From assembly GCF_040719145.1 (NCBI RefSeq), contig NZ_JBFDUZ010000001.1:2046001-2110000 (forward strand): 64,000 nt of DNA, read 5' to 3'. Positions 49,990-58,085 of the stretch are shown piece by piece. The stretch is from Paenibacillus sp. JQZ6Y-1 (GTDB lineage Bacteria > Bacillota > Bacilli > Paenibacillales > Paenibacillaceae). Made by a program: the position numbers and the translations under genes. A model generated the notes under the pieces. That model saw only the letters and a list, made by a program, of their open reading frames with translations, had not been told where the DNA came from and searched no databases. The number at the start of each line of letters is the position of its first letter. Position 1 is the stretch's first letter.

Positions 49990-51186
49990 ATGAATCATGA
50001 ACAGCTAAAACAGCAAATTCGAGTAACGATTGAGCAGCATGCAGAAGCGTTTAAAGCCGTATCAACGTATATTGGACAAAATCCAGAGTTAGGCAATGAA
50101 GAGTTTAAAGCTTCGGCGGCGTTGAAAACGTTGCTAGCAGAGCATGGGTTTGAGGTTCAAGGACCTGTGCTTGGGATTGAGACGGCGTTTTTGGCGACCT
50201 ATTCGGCGGCGAAGCCGGGTCCTGTTGTTGGGTTGATGTGTGAGTATGATGCGTTGCCAGAGATTGGTCATGCGTGCGGGCATCATCTGATTTGTATGAT
50301 GAGCGTCAGTGCCGCGATTGGGCTGAAACGCGTACTGGATGAGATTGGCGGTACGATTCGTGTATATGGCACACCTGCTGAGGAAACGCGCGGTGCGAAG
50401 GTGCCGATGGCGGCAGAGGGCTGGTTTGATGATTGCGATTTTGCGATGATGGCACATCCATATTATGCGTATGAAGAATCCGGTATTTCGCTGGCAATGG
50501 ATGCGTTACAATTTGAGTATTTTGGCAAATCAGCACATGCGGCTGCCAGTCCGCAGCATGGAATCAATGCGCTGGATGCGGTGTTGCAGTTGTTTAACGG
50601 AATCAATGCGATGCGTCAGCAAACTCGCAGCGATACGCGGATTCATGGCATTATCAATCATGGCGGTGTGGCTGCTAACGTGATTCCCGATTATGCATCC
50701 GCGCAATTTTATGTGCGCTCTGGTAGTCGGGTCTATACGAACGAATTGGTAGAACGTGTGAAACAAGTCGCGCATGGTGCGGCTTTGCAAACGGGTTGTC
50801 GATTAGAGATTTCCAATTATGAGTATTCCTACGATGAGCTGATTACGAATCAAACGTTATCAGCTACATTTAATCGCAATTTGATAGCGAATGGTATTGC
50901 TCCAGAAGAGATTCATTCCGGTAAAGATGCTGGCTCACTGGATCTGGGCAATGTCTCGGTTCGCTGCCCAGCCATTCATCCGTATATGAAGGTCACGGAT
51001 GAAAAGCATGAGCTACACAGCATCGGTTTCCGTGATCGTGCGCAGGAGCCGCAAGCGCTGGATGCTATGATTTTCACAGGAATTGTGTTGGCAGAAACGG
51101 CGTTTGATGTCATGACGAATGCGGAGCTGTTACAAGAGATTCGTCGTGAATTTGAACAGCGTGTGCAAAAAGAAGCGGTATTGTAA
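49990..51186 (+). CDS. M20 family metallopeptidase / amidohydrolase
   Basis: A 398 aa dizinc hydrolase of the M20D group, like AbgB or IAA-amino-acid hydrolases. Metal-binding GHACGHHL is near residue 98, ETRGA near 136, and the dimerisation domain carries FGKSAHAAASPQHG. It probably cleaves N-acyl or aminobenzoyl amino acids in the cytoplasm. AAAGGAG lies 8 to 9 bases before the ATG. It may be co-transcribed with the Cys/His-rich membrane protein gene 48 bases downstream. Confidence 0.85.
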   Translation: MNHEQLKQQIRVTIEQHAEAFKAVSTYIGQNPELGNEEFKASAALKTLLAEHGFEVQGPVLGIETAFLATYSAAKPGPVVGLMCEYDALPEIGHACGHHLICMMSVSAAIGLKRVLDEIGGTIRVYGTPAEETRGAKVPMAAEGWFDDCDFAMMAHPYYAYEESGISLAMDALQFEYFGKSAHAAASPQHGINALDAVLQLFNGINAMRQQTRSDTRIHGIINHGGVAANVIPDYASAQFYVRSGSRVYTNELVERVKQVAHGAALQTGCRLEISNYEYSYDELITNQTLSATFNRNLIANGIAPEEIHSGKDAGSLDLGNVSVRCPAIHPYMKVTDEKHELHSIGFRDRAQEPQALDAMIFTGIVLAETAFDVMTNAELLQEIRREFEQRVQKEAVL

Positions 51187-51234
51187 GAAGCAAGTGTATA
51201 TGAGGGATATGTATATGAATGGAGGTTTTTCGTT

Positions 51235-52353
51235 ATGTCCACGTCATTTACAGTCATTATTCTGATCTTTGCTTTTATTATGATTGTGATCAATCTATCG
51301 AAACGAAAATCGCAGCAGCAGGGTCGTCGTGCAGCGCAGGATGAGCGATTTTTTCGCAAACATGCTCCACCGCCCTCTCATCTAGTCCCACCCGGTCATC
51401 CGTGCGAACCGTTAGCACATAAGTTGCTGCAATCGCTACCTGATCATTATGAGCAGCAACTTCGCCAACGCATATTGACCGAGCACCCAGAATTAAGTCG
51501 GGACGAATACGAGTGGCGTTGGTTTGAAATGAAGCGGTACTTGCTCCTCTGCGCCCTCTTTCGGGAAATGCCGATGTTCAGTGACCGTGTCGATGAAGTA
51601 TGGCATGAGATGCTGATGTTCACACGCGATTACCAGCAATTTTGCGAACGGTTTTACGGATATATGCTGCATCATTCGCCACATGGTGGCAAGGTGTCGT
51701 TGCCAGATCAACGCGCGCTATTTGATTGGGCATATGCCGAGCTGTTTCCGATTGAGCGTGCCAATTCGTATGTGTGGGGTAGCTTCTTCCGGTTTCCGCT
51801 ATCCAAATCTATGATTAACGAGATGCTTATGTTCCACCCGCATCAGCAAGGAAGCTGGGTATACAATCGAGCAACATTTGAAAAGATACCGGAAGCGCAG
51901 CAGGGCATTTTATATTTGGATCAGCGTTTCCAAAAGCATAGTCAAGCCGCATTGAATGGCAATGCGCCTAATAATGAATCAGATCGAACATCGAATCGCA
52001 ATAGTAGTACGGATTCCAGCTATACCTATACATCGAGTTATTACAGTGATAACAATTATGGACTAGGTACGGCGGCAGCGGCATGTGTGTATTATTCCAA
52101 TCTGCCACCAGCAGACTTCTGTTCGGCGATTAACTCACATTTGCCACAGGATGTACAGCAGCAACATTCGCAATCCACTTCGCATTCCAGTTCGGCATGC
52201 GGTACAGGTTCTTCCGGTTCAGATCATCACTCTAATCATTCGGGCGGACATCATCATTCGCATGATTCCGGTAGTTCGTGTAGCAGCAGTTCCTGTAGCA
52301 GTAGCTCTTGTAGCAGCGGAAGTTCTTGCAGCTCATGCAGTAGCAGTTCCTGA
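51235..52353 (+). CDS. Membrane-anchored GRDP-like protein with Ser/Cys/His-rich tail
   Basis: A 372 aa protein. One N-terminal membrane helix (FTVIILIFAFIMIVIN) is followed by a cytoplasmic globular domain. The segment VDEVWHEMLMFTRDYQQFC with FYGYMLHH resembles the glycine-rich-domain-protein (GRDP-like) family. After a Ser/Asn/Thr linker the last 60 residues are low complexity: a His-rich block (GGHHHSHDSG) then CSSSSCSSSSCSSGSSCSSC. These Cys and His could bind zinc or copper. Similar Cys-Ser tails occur on other Bacillales membrane proteins. The molecular role is unknown. GGAGG precedes the ATG. Confidence 0.65.
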   Translation: MSTSFTVIILIFAFIMIVINLSKRKSQQQGRRAAQDERFFRKHAPPPSHLVPPGHPCEPLAHKLLQSLPDHYEQQLRQRILTEHPELSRDEYEWRWFEMKRYLLLCALFREMPMFSDRVDEVWHEMLMFTRDYQQFCERFYGYMLHHSPHGGKVSLPDQRALFDWAYAELFPIERANSYVWGSFFRFPLSKSMINEMLMFHPHQQGSWVYNRATFEKIPEAQQGILYLDQRFQKHSQAALNGNAPNNESDRTSNRNSSTDSSYTYTSSYYSDNNYGLGTAAAACVYYSNLPPADFCSAINSHLPQDVQQQHSQSTSHSSSACGTGSSGSDHHSNHSGGHHHSHDSGSSCSSSSCSSSSCSSGSSCSSCSSSS

Positions 52354-52441
52354 TGTTTCGCTTGCATTGCATATGATCCTTTGCTTGCATTGCATTCTAT
52401 AAAGGAATCATCAGGCAAAGCATAATCCATCGTTACACATA

Positions 52442-52478
52442 CAAGAAGGCAGCATGTATCGCTGTCTTCTTTTTTTAT
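52442..52478 (+). terminator. Terminator of the Cys/His-tail protein gene
   Basis: AGAAGGCAGC pairs with GCTGTCTTCT (with a G-U pair), followed by T7. Confidence 0.85.
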
Positions 52479-52551
52479 TAGACTGAACCTGCACATTGCT
52501 TCGTGCAAATAGTCTTTGTTTTTTAAAATAGACATAGCTGCATTTTTGCTA

Positions 52552-52582
52552 TTGACCCAGAGTTTACTCCGGGGTGTAGTAT
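52552..52582 (+). promoter_or_regulatory. MerR-type promoter with 19-base spacer
   Basis: TTGACC (52552-52557), a 19-base spacer and TAGTAT (52577-52582). The spacer holds the dyad AGAGT-tt-ACTCC. Over-long spacers with a dyad are the mark of promoters activated by DNA-distorting MerR proteins. The merR gene follows 33 bases later, so it is probably autoregulated with the downstream SDR gene. Confidence 0.7.
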
Positions 52583-52614
52583 CGACTATATCCAGTAGAG
52601 AAAGCGGTGATGAC

Positions 52615-52980
52615 ATGAACAAAATGTATCCACTGAAACAAACAGCAGATCGAAGTGGACTAAGCAAAGATACCATACTGTTTTACGAAAAAACTGGATT
52701 GATTCCGCCTATCGCTCGAAATGAGATTGGTCATCGAATCTATAGCCAAGAGAATGTGGATACCCTTCAACTCATTGCTTGTCTCAAAAAGATGGGTATG
52801 TCGCTGGAAGATATTAAGCACTACCTTCACCTCAACATATCCGAGGAACGGTATGACATGCTAGAACATCACAAACAGAAACTGGCTCAACAAATGATTG
52901 AATTACAAAATGTGATCAACATCAAACTCACCAAATTAAAAAATAAAAAAGGCAAGGAGCATGAACACTATGACATCTAA
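52615..52980 (+). CDS. MerR family transcriptional regulator
   Basis: A 121 aa regulator. The N-terminal winged helix-turn-helix (YPLKQTADRSGLSKDTILFYEKTGLIPP) is followed by a long dimerisation helix (about residues 80-110). It has no metal-binding cysteine cluster, so it resembles the AdhR/BltR-like stress or aldehyde group rather than MerR proper. The ATG at 52615 has only a weak GCGGTGA site. The gene overlaps the SDR gene by 11 bases. Confidence 0.85.
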   Translation: MNKMYPLKQTADRSGLSKDTILFYEKTGLIPPIARNEIGHRIYSQENVDTLQLIACLKKMGMSLEDIKHYLHLNISEERYDMLEHHKQKLAQQMIELQNVINIKLTKLKNKKGKEHEHYDI

Positions 52981-53680
52981 AACAATTGCACTAGTTACAG
53001 GAGCCAATCAAGGCATCGGGAAGGCAATCGTTAAAGGGCTTGCTAATCAAGGCATCATCGTATATTTGGGAAGTCGCAATGCTGAACGAGGTATTGCGGC
53101 TGCAAACGATCTACAACATGAAGGGGAAGTTCACTTTATACAGATGGATGTTACGGATCCATCCTCCATTGAACAATCCTATGACACCATCCAAAAGCAA
53201 TATGGACGTTTGGATATTTTAATCAACAATGCAGGTGTTGCTGCTTCCCGAAACAAACCCAGAGATGCCGATGCAACGGAATTCCGACACGTTTATGAAA
53301 CAAACGTATTCGGCGTCGTTTCAATCATTAATCAGATGCTGCCCCTGTTACGAAAATCTGCCGCTGGGCGCATCGTGAACATCTCCAGTCTGCGAGGATC
53401 GCTGGGAGATGAAGGCGCATTTGTGGGACAGCCCTCTATCTCCTACTCTTCCTCCAAAACAGCACTGAACGCTCTAACCGTCCATTATGCAAGAGAATTG
53501 GCCAAAAACAACATCAAAGTAAACTCCGCTGCACCAGGGCATGTGGCTACTGAATTTAATAACTTTAGTGGAACCCGTACACCGGAACAAGGGGCTGCAA
53601 TCGCTATTCATTTGGCAACGCTGGATGAACAAGGCCCTACAGGCAGTTTCTTTGACGACACCAAACGTATTCCATGGTAA
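52970..53680 (+). CDS. SDR family oxidoreductase
   Basis: A 236 aa classical short-chain dehydrogenase: TGANQGIG near the N-terminus, NNAG, and catalytic YSSSK with Ser in NISSLRG. It matches carbonyl-reductase-like SDRs. The start at 52970 was chosen because AAGGAG lies 10 bases upstream, whereas the ATG at 52961 is only one base from it. Coupled to the MerR gene, it is probably induced by a reactive carbonyl or similar stress. Confidence 0.9.
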   Translation: MTSKTIALVTGANQGIGKAIVKGLANQGIIVYLGSRNAERGIAAANDLQHEGEVHFIQMDVTDPSSIEQSYDTIQKQYGRLDILINNAGVAASRNKPRDADATEFRHVYETNVFGVVSIINQMLPLLRKSAAGRIVNISSLRGSLGDEGAFVGQPSISYSSSKTALNALTVHYARELAKNNIKVNSAAPGHVATEFNNFSGTRTPEQGAAIAIHLATLDEQGPTGSFFDDTKRIPW

Positions 53681-53728
53681 ATATTAGAAGTTGGAAATAG
53701 TAGTGCTCTTTAATCACGCTTCCCCTAA

Positions 53729-53765
53729 ATGCGCAATAGCTCGAAAGAGTTATTGTGCATTTTTT
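53729..53765 (+). terminator. Terminator after the MerR-SDR operon
   Basis: A 14-base stem, ATGCGCAATAGCTC (53729-53742) with GAGTTATTGTGCAT (53747-53760), GAAA loop, T6. Its right arm overlaps the Rex-like site. Confidence 0.85.
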
Positions 53766-53770
53766 CACAA
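53753..53770. promoter_or_regulatory. Rex-like redox repressor operator of cydABDC
   Basis: TTGTGCATTTTTTCACAA matches the Rex operator pattern TTGTGAAWWWWTTCACAA with one mismatch. It is followed two bases later by a possible -35 TTGACG. Rex controls cydABCD in B. subtilis according to the NADH/NAD ratio. Confidence 0.7.
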
Positions 53771-53784
53771 AATTGACGCAAAGC

Positions 53785-53813
53785 TTTGTTATTTGTTTGA
53801 AAAGTGTAACAAA
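53785..53813. promoter_or_regulatory. Second dyad upstream of cydA
   Basis: TTTGTTA (53785-53791) and TAACAAA (53807-53813) are 7-base inverted arms with 15 bases between. They could be a second regulator site; no T-run is present. Confidence 0.3.
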
Positions 53814-53896
53814 AGTCACATCATTCATCAAAAAATTGATACGCTAAGCCCCATCAGGAACATCATCTTACAGTAATCAAAGAAAGGATACCTATC

Positions 53897-55264
53897 ATGA
53901 TGATCGACACAGTACTTTGGAGCCGACTGGTGACCGGGCTGACGCTATCTTTCCATGTTATTTTTGCAACGATTGGTGTTGCGATCCCGCTTATGATTTC
54001 GATTGCAGAGCTGGTAGGCATTCGTAAAAAAGACAAGCACTATACGCTCATGGCAAAACGCTGGACGCGTGGATTTATTATTTCTGTTGCCGTAGGTGTG
54101 GTGACAGGAACTGCGATTTCGTTGCAATTGGCGCTGGTATGGCCTAATTTTATGCAGCTTGCCGGAAATGTAATTGCACTTCCCCTGTTCTTGGAAGTAT
54201 TCGCCTTTTTCTTTGAAGCTATTTTTCTAGGCATTTACCTGTACACTTGGGAGCGATTCCGCAACCCTTATCTTCATTGGCTGCTAACGATTCCGATTGT
54301 ATTGGGCGCTTCCATGTCCGCTTTTTTCATCACGACAGTCAACGGTTTTATGAATCAGCCAAGCGGATTTGTACTAGAAGGTGGACAATTTACAGCGGTT
54401 TATCCACTGCAAGCAATGTTCAACGAAGCCACACCCTCTAAAGTATTCCACGTACTAACATCCGCCTATATGACTGGCGCTGCTCTGTTGGCGGGTATTG
54501 CTGCCTTTTCCATTTTGAAAAAAGGAGCTACCGTTTACAGCAAAAAAGCGCTCAAGTTAATGATGGGCGTGCTGCTGATCTTCAGCTTTCTCACAGCATT
54601 TGCAGGCGATACGTCTGCCAAATTCCTCGCAGAGCATCAACCGGAAAAGCTCGCTGCCGCCGAATGGCATTTTGAGACTGAAAAAGGAGCAGATCTGATC
54701 TTCCTTGGCTGGCTCAATGCAGAACGTGAAGTGATCGGTGCGCTACATCTACCGAAGGCGCTTAGCTTTTTGGCATTTAGTGATTTCAATGCTGAGGTTA
54801 CAGGCTTGAATGAATTTCCTGCTGATCAACAGCCGCCGCTGATGATCCATTATTTGTTCGATTTCATGGTCAGTATCGGCTTTATTCTGCTCGCTGTATC
54901 TGCCTTGTTTTTTGTACTGTTATTCTGGAAAAAGCGCAACGAGCATCATCGTTGGATGCTGCGTACGATTGTGCTCGGAGCACCACTTGCTTTTCTCGCG
55001 GTGGAGCTGGGCTGGTTTTATGCCGAAGTCGGACGGCAGCCGTGGATCATTCGCGGTTATATGCGTGTGCAAGAAGCCGCTACCACTTCTCCTAGCATCA
55101 TGCCGCTCTTTTTCGTCTTTTTGTTGCTGTATATCATTCTCGGAACACTCTGTATTATCGTGCTGCGCCGACTATTCTTGAACAATCCTGCGGAAGCGGA
55201 ACTAGAAAAAGCCGCCCATGCACATACGGCGATGCCTAAGGAAGCAGGTGACCTTCCATCATGA
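53897..55264 (+). CDS. cydA: Cytochrome bd ubiquinol oxidase subunit I
   Basis: A 455 aa membrane quinol oxidase subunit with about nine membrane helices. The N-terminal heme ligand His lies in LTLSFHVIFATIG, and the quinol/heme region carries GRQPWIIRGYMRV. It reduces oxygen with quinol electrons using hemes b558, b595 and d, with high oxygen affinity. The Q-loop is short, as in other Firmicutes. AAAGGAT is 7 bases before the ATG. The gene overlaps cydB by four bases. Confidence 0.95.
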   Translation: MMIDTVLWSRLVTGLTLSFHVIFATIGVAIPLMISIAELVGIRKKDKHYTLMAKRWTRGFIISVAVGVVTGTAISLQLALVWPNFMQLAGNVIALPLFLEVFAFFFEAIFLGIYLYTWERFRNPYLHWLLTIPIVLGASMSAFFITTVNGFMNQPSGFVLEGGQFTAVYPLQAMFNEATPSKVFHVLTSAYMTGAALLAGIAAFSILKKGATVYSKKALKLMMGVLLIFSFLTAFAGDTSAKFLAEHQPEKLAAAEWHFETEKGADLIFLGWLNAEREVIGALHLPKALSFLAFSDFNAEVTGLNEFPADQQPPLMIHYLFDFMVSIGFILLAVSALFFVLLFWKKRNEHHRWMLRTIVLGAPLAFLAVELGWFYAEVGRQPWIIRGYMRVQEAATTSPSIMPLFFVFLLLYIILGTLCIIVLRRLFLNNPAEAELEKAAHAHTAMPKEAGDLPS

Positions 55265-56274
55265 GCTATGAAATGATTGGTATTTCGGTATTATGGATAT
55301 TTTTATACGGATATTTGATTATTGCATCCATCGACTTTGGCGCAGGCTTCTTTGCCTTCTATGCAAGAGCAACCGGTAAGGATCATTTGATCAATCGCCT
55401 GATTGCTCGCTATCTGTCGCCGGTTTGGGAAATCACGAATGTGTTCTTTGTATTTTTCTTTATCGGTTTAATTGGATTCTTCCCCGATGCTGCGCATTAT
55501 TATGGAGCCGCTCTACTGGTGCCAGGTAGTATCGCAATTATTTTGCTAGCGGTTCGCGGTGCTTTTTACGCGTTTGAAAATTACGGTTCTAAGAAAAATA
55601 TCGTCTTTTTGTTTCTGTATGGCGCAACCGGGCTGCTGATTCCAGCCTCGTTGTCGGTAGCATTGGTGCTGTCCGAAGGTGGATTTATTATAGAGCAAAA
55701 TGGATCGGTGCATCTCGAATATATCAAACTGCTGACCAGCCCGCTTGCTTGGAGCATTGTCGCTTTGGCACTAACCTCGGTATTGTTTATTAGCGCTTGC
55801 TTCCTATCCTTTTATGCACATCGGGCAGATGATAAGCCAGCATTGGAATTACTGCGCAGCTATGCACTGTTCTGGAGTACGCCGACGATTATTGCGGCGT
55901 TTACAGCATTTTTGTATTTAAGCCAGCACAATGAACGTCATTTTCAAAATATGATGAATCTGTGGTGGCTGCTCGGTTTATCCGTTCTCTGTTTCTTGAT
56001 TGTATTGTGGCTTCTTTATAAAGGACGTCATTACGGCTGGGCATTCATTGCGGTGATGCTGCAATTTGGTTGTGCCTTTTTCGCTTATGGGATTGGGCAT
56101 TATCCGTACATTCTGGACCCTTATATTACCGTACAGGGTAGTGCTACAGGAGAAGCGATGGGCATTGCTCTAGTTTCCGTTTTTATCGGCGGGCTGCTGC
56201 TGTTGATTCCATCCCTTGCCCTCGTATTCCGACTGTTTCTATTTGATGCCGATTATGTCAAAGGGAAACGTTAA
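55261..56274 (+). CDS. cydB: Cytochrome bd ubiquinol oxidase subunit II
   Basis: A 337 aa polytopic membrane protein, the structural partner of CydA. Typical N-terminal IASIDFGAGFFAFYARA and C-terminal FRLFLFDADYVKGKR. It is translationally coupled to cydA by ATGA overlap. Confidence 0.95.
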   Translation: MSYEMIGISVLWIFLYGYLIIASIDFGAGFFAFYARATGKDHLINRLIARYLSPVWEITNVFFVFFFIGLIGFFPDAAHYYGAALLVPGSIAIILLAVRGAFYAFENYGSKKNIVFLFLYGATGLLIPASLSVALVLSEGGFIIEQNGSVHLEYIKLLTSPLAWSIVALALTSVLFISACFLSFYAHRADDKPALELLRSYALFWSTPTIIAAFTAFLYLSQHNERHFQNMMNLWWLLGLSVLCFLIVLWLLYKGRHYGWAFIAVMLQFGCAFFAYGIGHYPYILDPYITVQGSATGEAMGIALVSVFIGGLLLLIPSLALVFRLFLFDADYVKGKR

Positions 56275-56288
56275 GGAGGTTTCCATCT

Positions 56289-58085
56289 ATGAAAAAGAAC
56301 GCTGGGCTTTTAAAAGAGCTTATGTACACTCAGCGCAAACGGAAGTTACTGCTTCGGCTGCTCTCCTTCGCGCTCGGTGTCATGACCATTATGCAGGCTG
56401 TGCTGCTAGCTGAAGCGGTGCAGCAGATTTTCGTAGAATCTGCTTCGCTGCGTTCATGGCTCTGGGTTGCTATCGCATTACTTGTAGTTATGATCATGCG
56501 CACATGGATTTCCTATATCAATGGCTCTATTGGGCTGAATATTGCCGCAGATGCGAAGCGCGCCTTGCGTTTGCGATTACTGCGCCTGCTGGCTTCGCAT
56601 CCACTGATGTCTGCACGACAAGGGCAAACAGGCAGTAAAATCAGTCTAGCACTGGATACTGTCGATGAAGCTGATGCTTATTTTAGCCAGTATGTACCTA
56701 AAATGATCGAAGCGTCCATCATGCCGCTGATGATTTTGATCGTTGTCTTCAGTCTGCATATTCCGTCAGGACTGATTCTGCTATTTACAGCACCATTTAT
56801 TCCGCTGTTTATGGCATTGATCGGTATACAAACGAAGCAAAAGTCCGAAGAAAAGTTTCAACAGCTAGCTTTGTTTTCCGGTACCTTTCTGGACTCGCTG
56901 CAAGGACTACTCACTCTCAAGCTGTTTGGACGTACCAAAGAACAGCAGCAGAAGATTGAGCAGCGTAGCTTGGGCTATCGGGATTCTACCATGAGCATAT
57001 TAAAGGTGGCTTTTACGAATACCTTTGCACTCGAAACGATTGTTATGCTCGGTATTGGTATTGTGGCGTTGGAGCTGGCATTGCAGCTCGTTGTGTTCAA
57101 GACGCTACACTTTCATGTGGCATTTCTGATTCTACTGCTTGTACCTGAGTTCTATAATATGCTTAAAAATATGGGTACTGCCTTTCATGGCGGGCGTACA
57201 AGTATGGGGGCTATTCGCAATATTGAAGTGCTGCTGAACGAGGCAAATGTGCAGCAGAACGGTAGCAAAGAGCAGGCACAGACGGACATGGTAAGCCATA
57301 TGCCTACGTACTCCTCTAGGATTCTGCCATTCATCCAATCGCAGGCACCCGTGATCGAGATACAAAATGTCGCTTTCGATTACGGTGCGGGAGATTTCCA
57401 GCTTACGATCGATTCGTTATGTATTGAACCGGGACAGAATATCGCTATCGTTGGCAAAAGTGGTGCTGGCAAAACGACGCTGCTCCATCTGATTGCTGGT
57501 CTGCTCCCTCCTTCGGTCGGCGATGTTCGTATAAATAATCAGCCGCTGTCTCTTAGCAATGAGCAGGCGTGGTTTGCACAAATCGGTTATATTACGCAGC
57601 ATCCTTATATATTTGCAGGTACCTTTGCCGACAATATTGCCATTGCGGTGGATGGAGAAGTATCCAGAGCAGACATTGCTGCGGCAGCCGAGTTGGCTGG
57701 ATTGACGGAATTGGTTGCACAGTTAGAACACGGCTATGACACACTGGTCGGTGAAGGTGGACGTGGATTGTCTGGTGGCGAAAAGCAGCGGCTCGCTCTG
57801 GCGCGTGCCTTTTTGAAAAAGCCCTCTGTGCTGCTATTCGATGAACCGACAACGGGTTTAGACCTGCATACCGAACGTGTCCTTATGCGTTCGATTCGCC
57901 TACTGTCTCAGCATGCAACTGTTATTACAATTGCCCATCGACTGCATACGATTCGCGATGCCGATCGGATTCTGTTTATGGAACAAGGCAAGCTTCAATC
58001 TAGCGGAACGCATGAGCAGCTACTGCATACTGCTCCATTGTATGCAGAAATGATTTATAACCGTCGTCAGGAGGTGGTCGGATGA
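56289..58085 (+). CDS. cydD: Thiol-reductant ABC exporter subunit CydD
   Basis: A 598 aa half-transporter: six membrane helices (about residues 20-330), then an ATPase domain with Walker A GKSGAGKTT, signature LSGGEKQR and Walker B VLLFDEPTTGLD. The helix region TAPFIPLFMALIG is CydD-like. CydDC exports cysteine/glutathione-type thiols and is needed for assembly of cytochrome bd. It sits 14 bases after cydB and overlaps cydC by four bases. Confidence 0.9.
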   Translation: MKKNAGLLKELMYTQRKRKLLLRLLSFALGVMTIMQAVLLAEAVQQIFVESASLRSWLWVAIALLVVMIMRTWISYINGSIGLNIAADAKRALRLRLLRLLASHPLMSARQGQTGSKISLALDTVDEADAYFSQYVPKMIEASIMPLMILIVVFSLHIPSGLILLFTAPFIPLFMALIGIQTKQKSEEKFQQLALFSGTFLDSLQGLLTLKLFGRTKEQQQKIEQRSLGYRDSTMSILKVAFTNTFALETIVMLGIGIVALELALQLVVFKTLHFHVAFLILLLVPEFYNMLKNMGTAFHGGRTSMGAIRNIEVLLNEANVQQNGSKEQAQTDMVSHMPTYSSRILPFIQSQAPVIEIQNVAFDYGAGDFQLTIDSLCIEPGQNIAIVGKSGAGKTTLLHLIAGLLPPSVGDVRINNQPLSLSNEQAWFAQIGYITQHPYIFAGTFADNIAIAVDGEVSRADIAAAAELAGLTELVAQLEHGYDTLVGEGGRGLSGGEKQRLALARAFLKKPSVLLFDEPTTGLDLHTERVLMRSIRLLSQHATVITIAHRLHTIRDADRILFMEQGKLQSSGTHEQLLHTAPLYAEMIYNRRQEVVG

